Shown piece after piece: positions 33,341-34,394 of a DNA stretch of 34,394 nucleotides. This stretch comes from an uncultured Lachnospiraceae bacterium (GTDB lineage: Bacteria > Bacillota_A > Clostridia > Lachnospirales > Lachnospiraceae). Positions within the stretch are counted from its first letter, which is position 1. Every line of letters starts with the position of its first letter. The stretch lies in the NCBI GenBank assembly GCA_910585655.1, contig CAJUFW010000003.1:7006-41399 (forward strand), in the 5' to 3' direction. The notes beneath the pieces were generated by a model that was not told the origin of the DNA, ran no database searches, and saw only the letters and a list, made by a program, of their open reading frames with translations. A program made the position numbers and the translations under genes.

Positions 33341-33392
33341 CCCTATTTTGAAAAAAAATGTCTATCTACAGAATTTACCAGGAATACACGTA

Positions 33393-33432
33393 AAAAGGAT
33401 CTATGAAACCCGCACAGCTCATAAATCCTTTT
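33393..33432 (-). terminator. Intrinsic terminator after codY
   Basis: Minus-strand AAAAGGAT-t-TATGA and TCATA-g-ATCCTTTT form a stem of about 14 bp (one T/G wobble) with a 12-nt loop, followed by a short T-run (ATCCTTTTT). It lies 38 bases after the codY stop and separates codY from the motility operon. Confidence 0.85.
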
Positions 33433-33470
33433 ATCTTAGCCGACGATTTTTATTCTGCTCTCTATCCGCG

Positions 33471-34244
33471 CTATCTTCCGTTTGCCTTTTTTAGCTCCTC
33501 AAATACAATATCGTTTAATACCTTAATATACGTCCCCTTCATCCCGGAAGAACGGGACTCGATCACTCCGGCGCTCTCAAACTTCCGCAGCGCATTGACA
33601 ATCACCGAGCGGGTAATACCCACCCGATCCGCAATCTTGCTCGCCACTAAAATCCCTTCGTTTCCCTCCAGCTCCTCAAAAATATGTGTGATTGCCTCCA
33701 GCTCGGAAAAAGAAAGCGTGCTGATAGCCGAACGTACAATCTGAAGCTTCCGGTTCTCTTCTGCGTTCTCTTCATTGACGGAGCGCATCATCTCCAAACC
33801 GACAACCGTCGTACCGTACTCACTTAAAATGATATCGTCAATGGTATAAGGCTCGCCCGTTTTGTAAATAAACAGCGTTCCTAACCGCTCTCCTGCAATA
33901 TCAATCGGTATGATGATTGCCTGATACGAATCCACCCCTTCAAATTCAAATCCCAAGGTCAGCAAATTTACATTTTCCTTGGTAGAAAGGACACCTAACA
34001 GCCGCTCGTTGAGTAAGGTGTCGATATGCCTTCCCACCTCATGCTCCATCAGCTCCTTAATCTCTCCAACATCGCTTCTGGTATGAATCCCTAGGATCTT
34101 CCCCTTCCGGCTGATCACTAAAATATTCGACCCAAGAATGTCGCCTAATACCCCACAGATATCGTTAAATACGACCATATGGGAATTGTTGTTGTGCAGC
34201 AGCTTGTTGATTTTCCTTGTCTTATCCAATAATTGAACGCTCAT
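33471..34244 (-). CDS. codY: GTP-sensing transcriptional repressor CodY
   Basis: 257 residues, the usual length. The N-terminal GAF domain (about 1-155) senses branched-chain amino acids and GTP in this family, and the C-terminal winged helix-turn-helix (about 200-245) has ASKIADRVGITRSVIVNALR and SAGVIESRSSGMKGTYIKVL, nearly invariant among CodY proteins. It represses genes used in nutrient limitation, including motility in several Firmicutes. The ATG at 34244 has GGAGGG 6 bases upstream. It is the last gene before the motility operon and has its own terminator, so it is likely a separate transcript. Confidence 0.97.
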   Translation of the reverse strand: MSVQLLDKTRKINKLLHNNNSHMVVFNDICGVLGDILGSNILVISRKGKILGIHTRSDVGEIKELMEHEVGRHIDTLLNERLLGVLSTKENVNLLTLGFEFEGVDSYQAIIIPIDIAGERLGTLFIYKTGEPYTIDDIILSEYGTTVVGLEMMRSVNEENAEENRKLQIVRSAISTLSFSELEAITHIFEELEGNEGILVASKIADRVGITRSVIVNALRKFESAGVIESRSSGMKGTYIKVLNDIVFEELKKANGR

Positions 34245-34263
34245 CTTGCACCCTCCATTTCTT

Positions 34264-34292
34264 GTATGGTGTACCCCCAGAGCTAGTATGGT
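34264..34292 (-). repeat. Pair of ACCATAC direct repeats in the codY leader
   Basis: ACCATAC occurs twice on the minus strand (34286-34292 and 34264-34270), 22 bases apart, within the similar units GGATACCATAC and GGTACACCATAC. The spacing is two helical turns. It lies 20-48 bases before the codY ATG. It could be a binding site or part of the leader; there is no match to the CodY consensus. Confidence 0.3.
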
Positions 34293-34328
34293 ATCCTGAG
34301 TCCCAAACGGCTCTCCGCTACAGTTATT

Positions 34329-34334
34329 AGATTA
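34329..34334 (-). promoter_or_regulatory. Possible -10 element for codY
   Basis: TATAAT on the minus strand about 85-90 bases before the codY ATG, within an AT-rich stretch. No convincing -35 hexamer is seen at 16-18 bases, and another TATAAT lies about 21 bases further upstream, so the exact promoter is not settled. Confidence 0.25.
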
Positions 34335-34394
34335 TAAAATAGTCTATCATTGATTATACTGAAATGCAAGCTAAACTGCGAATATTTTTAAGAT

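Noticed and set aside
33341..33357. Possible CodY box before flgB
   Set aside because: About five mismatches to the 15-base consensus, expected often in A/T-rich DNA.

Overview
The window is the fla/che motility operon of a low-to-moderate-GC Gram-positive anaerobe, most likely a member of the Lachnospiraceae (Clostridium cluster XIVa). The evidence is CodY beside the operon, FliY instead of a simple FliN, MotE (YlxF-type), FlbD/SwrD, the FlgE neighbour family TIGR02530, a CheC/CheD pair, FliA at the distal end and a SwrB-like DUF6115 protein. The species cannot be named from sequence alone.

Every convincing gene is on the minus strand, so transcription runs from high to low coordinates. At the right edge codY is complete and ends in a good intrinsic terminator (33393-33432). 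A sigma-A-like promoter follows (33313-33340), and then an almost gapless run: flgB, flgC, fliE, fliF, fliG, fliH, fliI, fliJ, motE, fliK, flgD, a TIGR02530 gene, flgE, flbD, motA, motB, fliL, fliM, fliY, cheY, fliO, fliP, fliQ, fliR, flhB, flhA, flhF, flhG, a PilZ gene, cheC, cheD, a small membrane protein, fliA, a small disordered protein, a DUF6115 gene and a secreted LysM-like protein. Two housekeeping-type genes follow with no visible terminator: a histidine phosphatase and an ABC-F ATPase. The left edge holds the 5' part of a secreted or membrane-anchored protein of unknown family.

The genes follow assembly order. Basal body, rod and C-ring parts come first (flgB to fliG), then the export ATPase complex (fliH, fliI, fliJ), the hook and its length control (fliK to flbD), the stator (motA, motB, fliL), the switch (fliM, fliY, cheY), the export gate (fliO to flhA), placement and number control (flhF, flhG), the chemotaxis adaptation enzymes (cheC, cheD) and finally the late sigma factor FliA. 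Flagellin, cap, the FliS/FlgM checkpoint, CheA, CheW, CheB and CheR are not in the window.

The less ordinary content is regulatory. There is a near-consensus sigma-28 (FliA) promoter directly upstream of fliK, inside the operon that encodes FliA. A second candidate sigma-28 promoter precedes the left-edge secreted gene, whose leader contains a 113-nt segment closed by an 11-bp perfect inverted repeat. Strong hairpins lie on both sides of flgE, and a sigma-A-like promoter overlaps a palindrome ahead of fliM. No gene-free stretch exceeds 300 bases; the longest is 298-555. No tRNA, rRNA, IS element, CRISPR array or prophage signal was seen.
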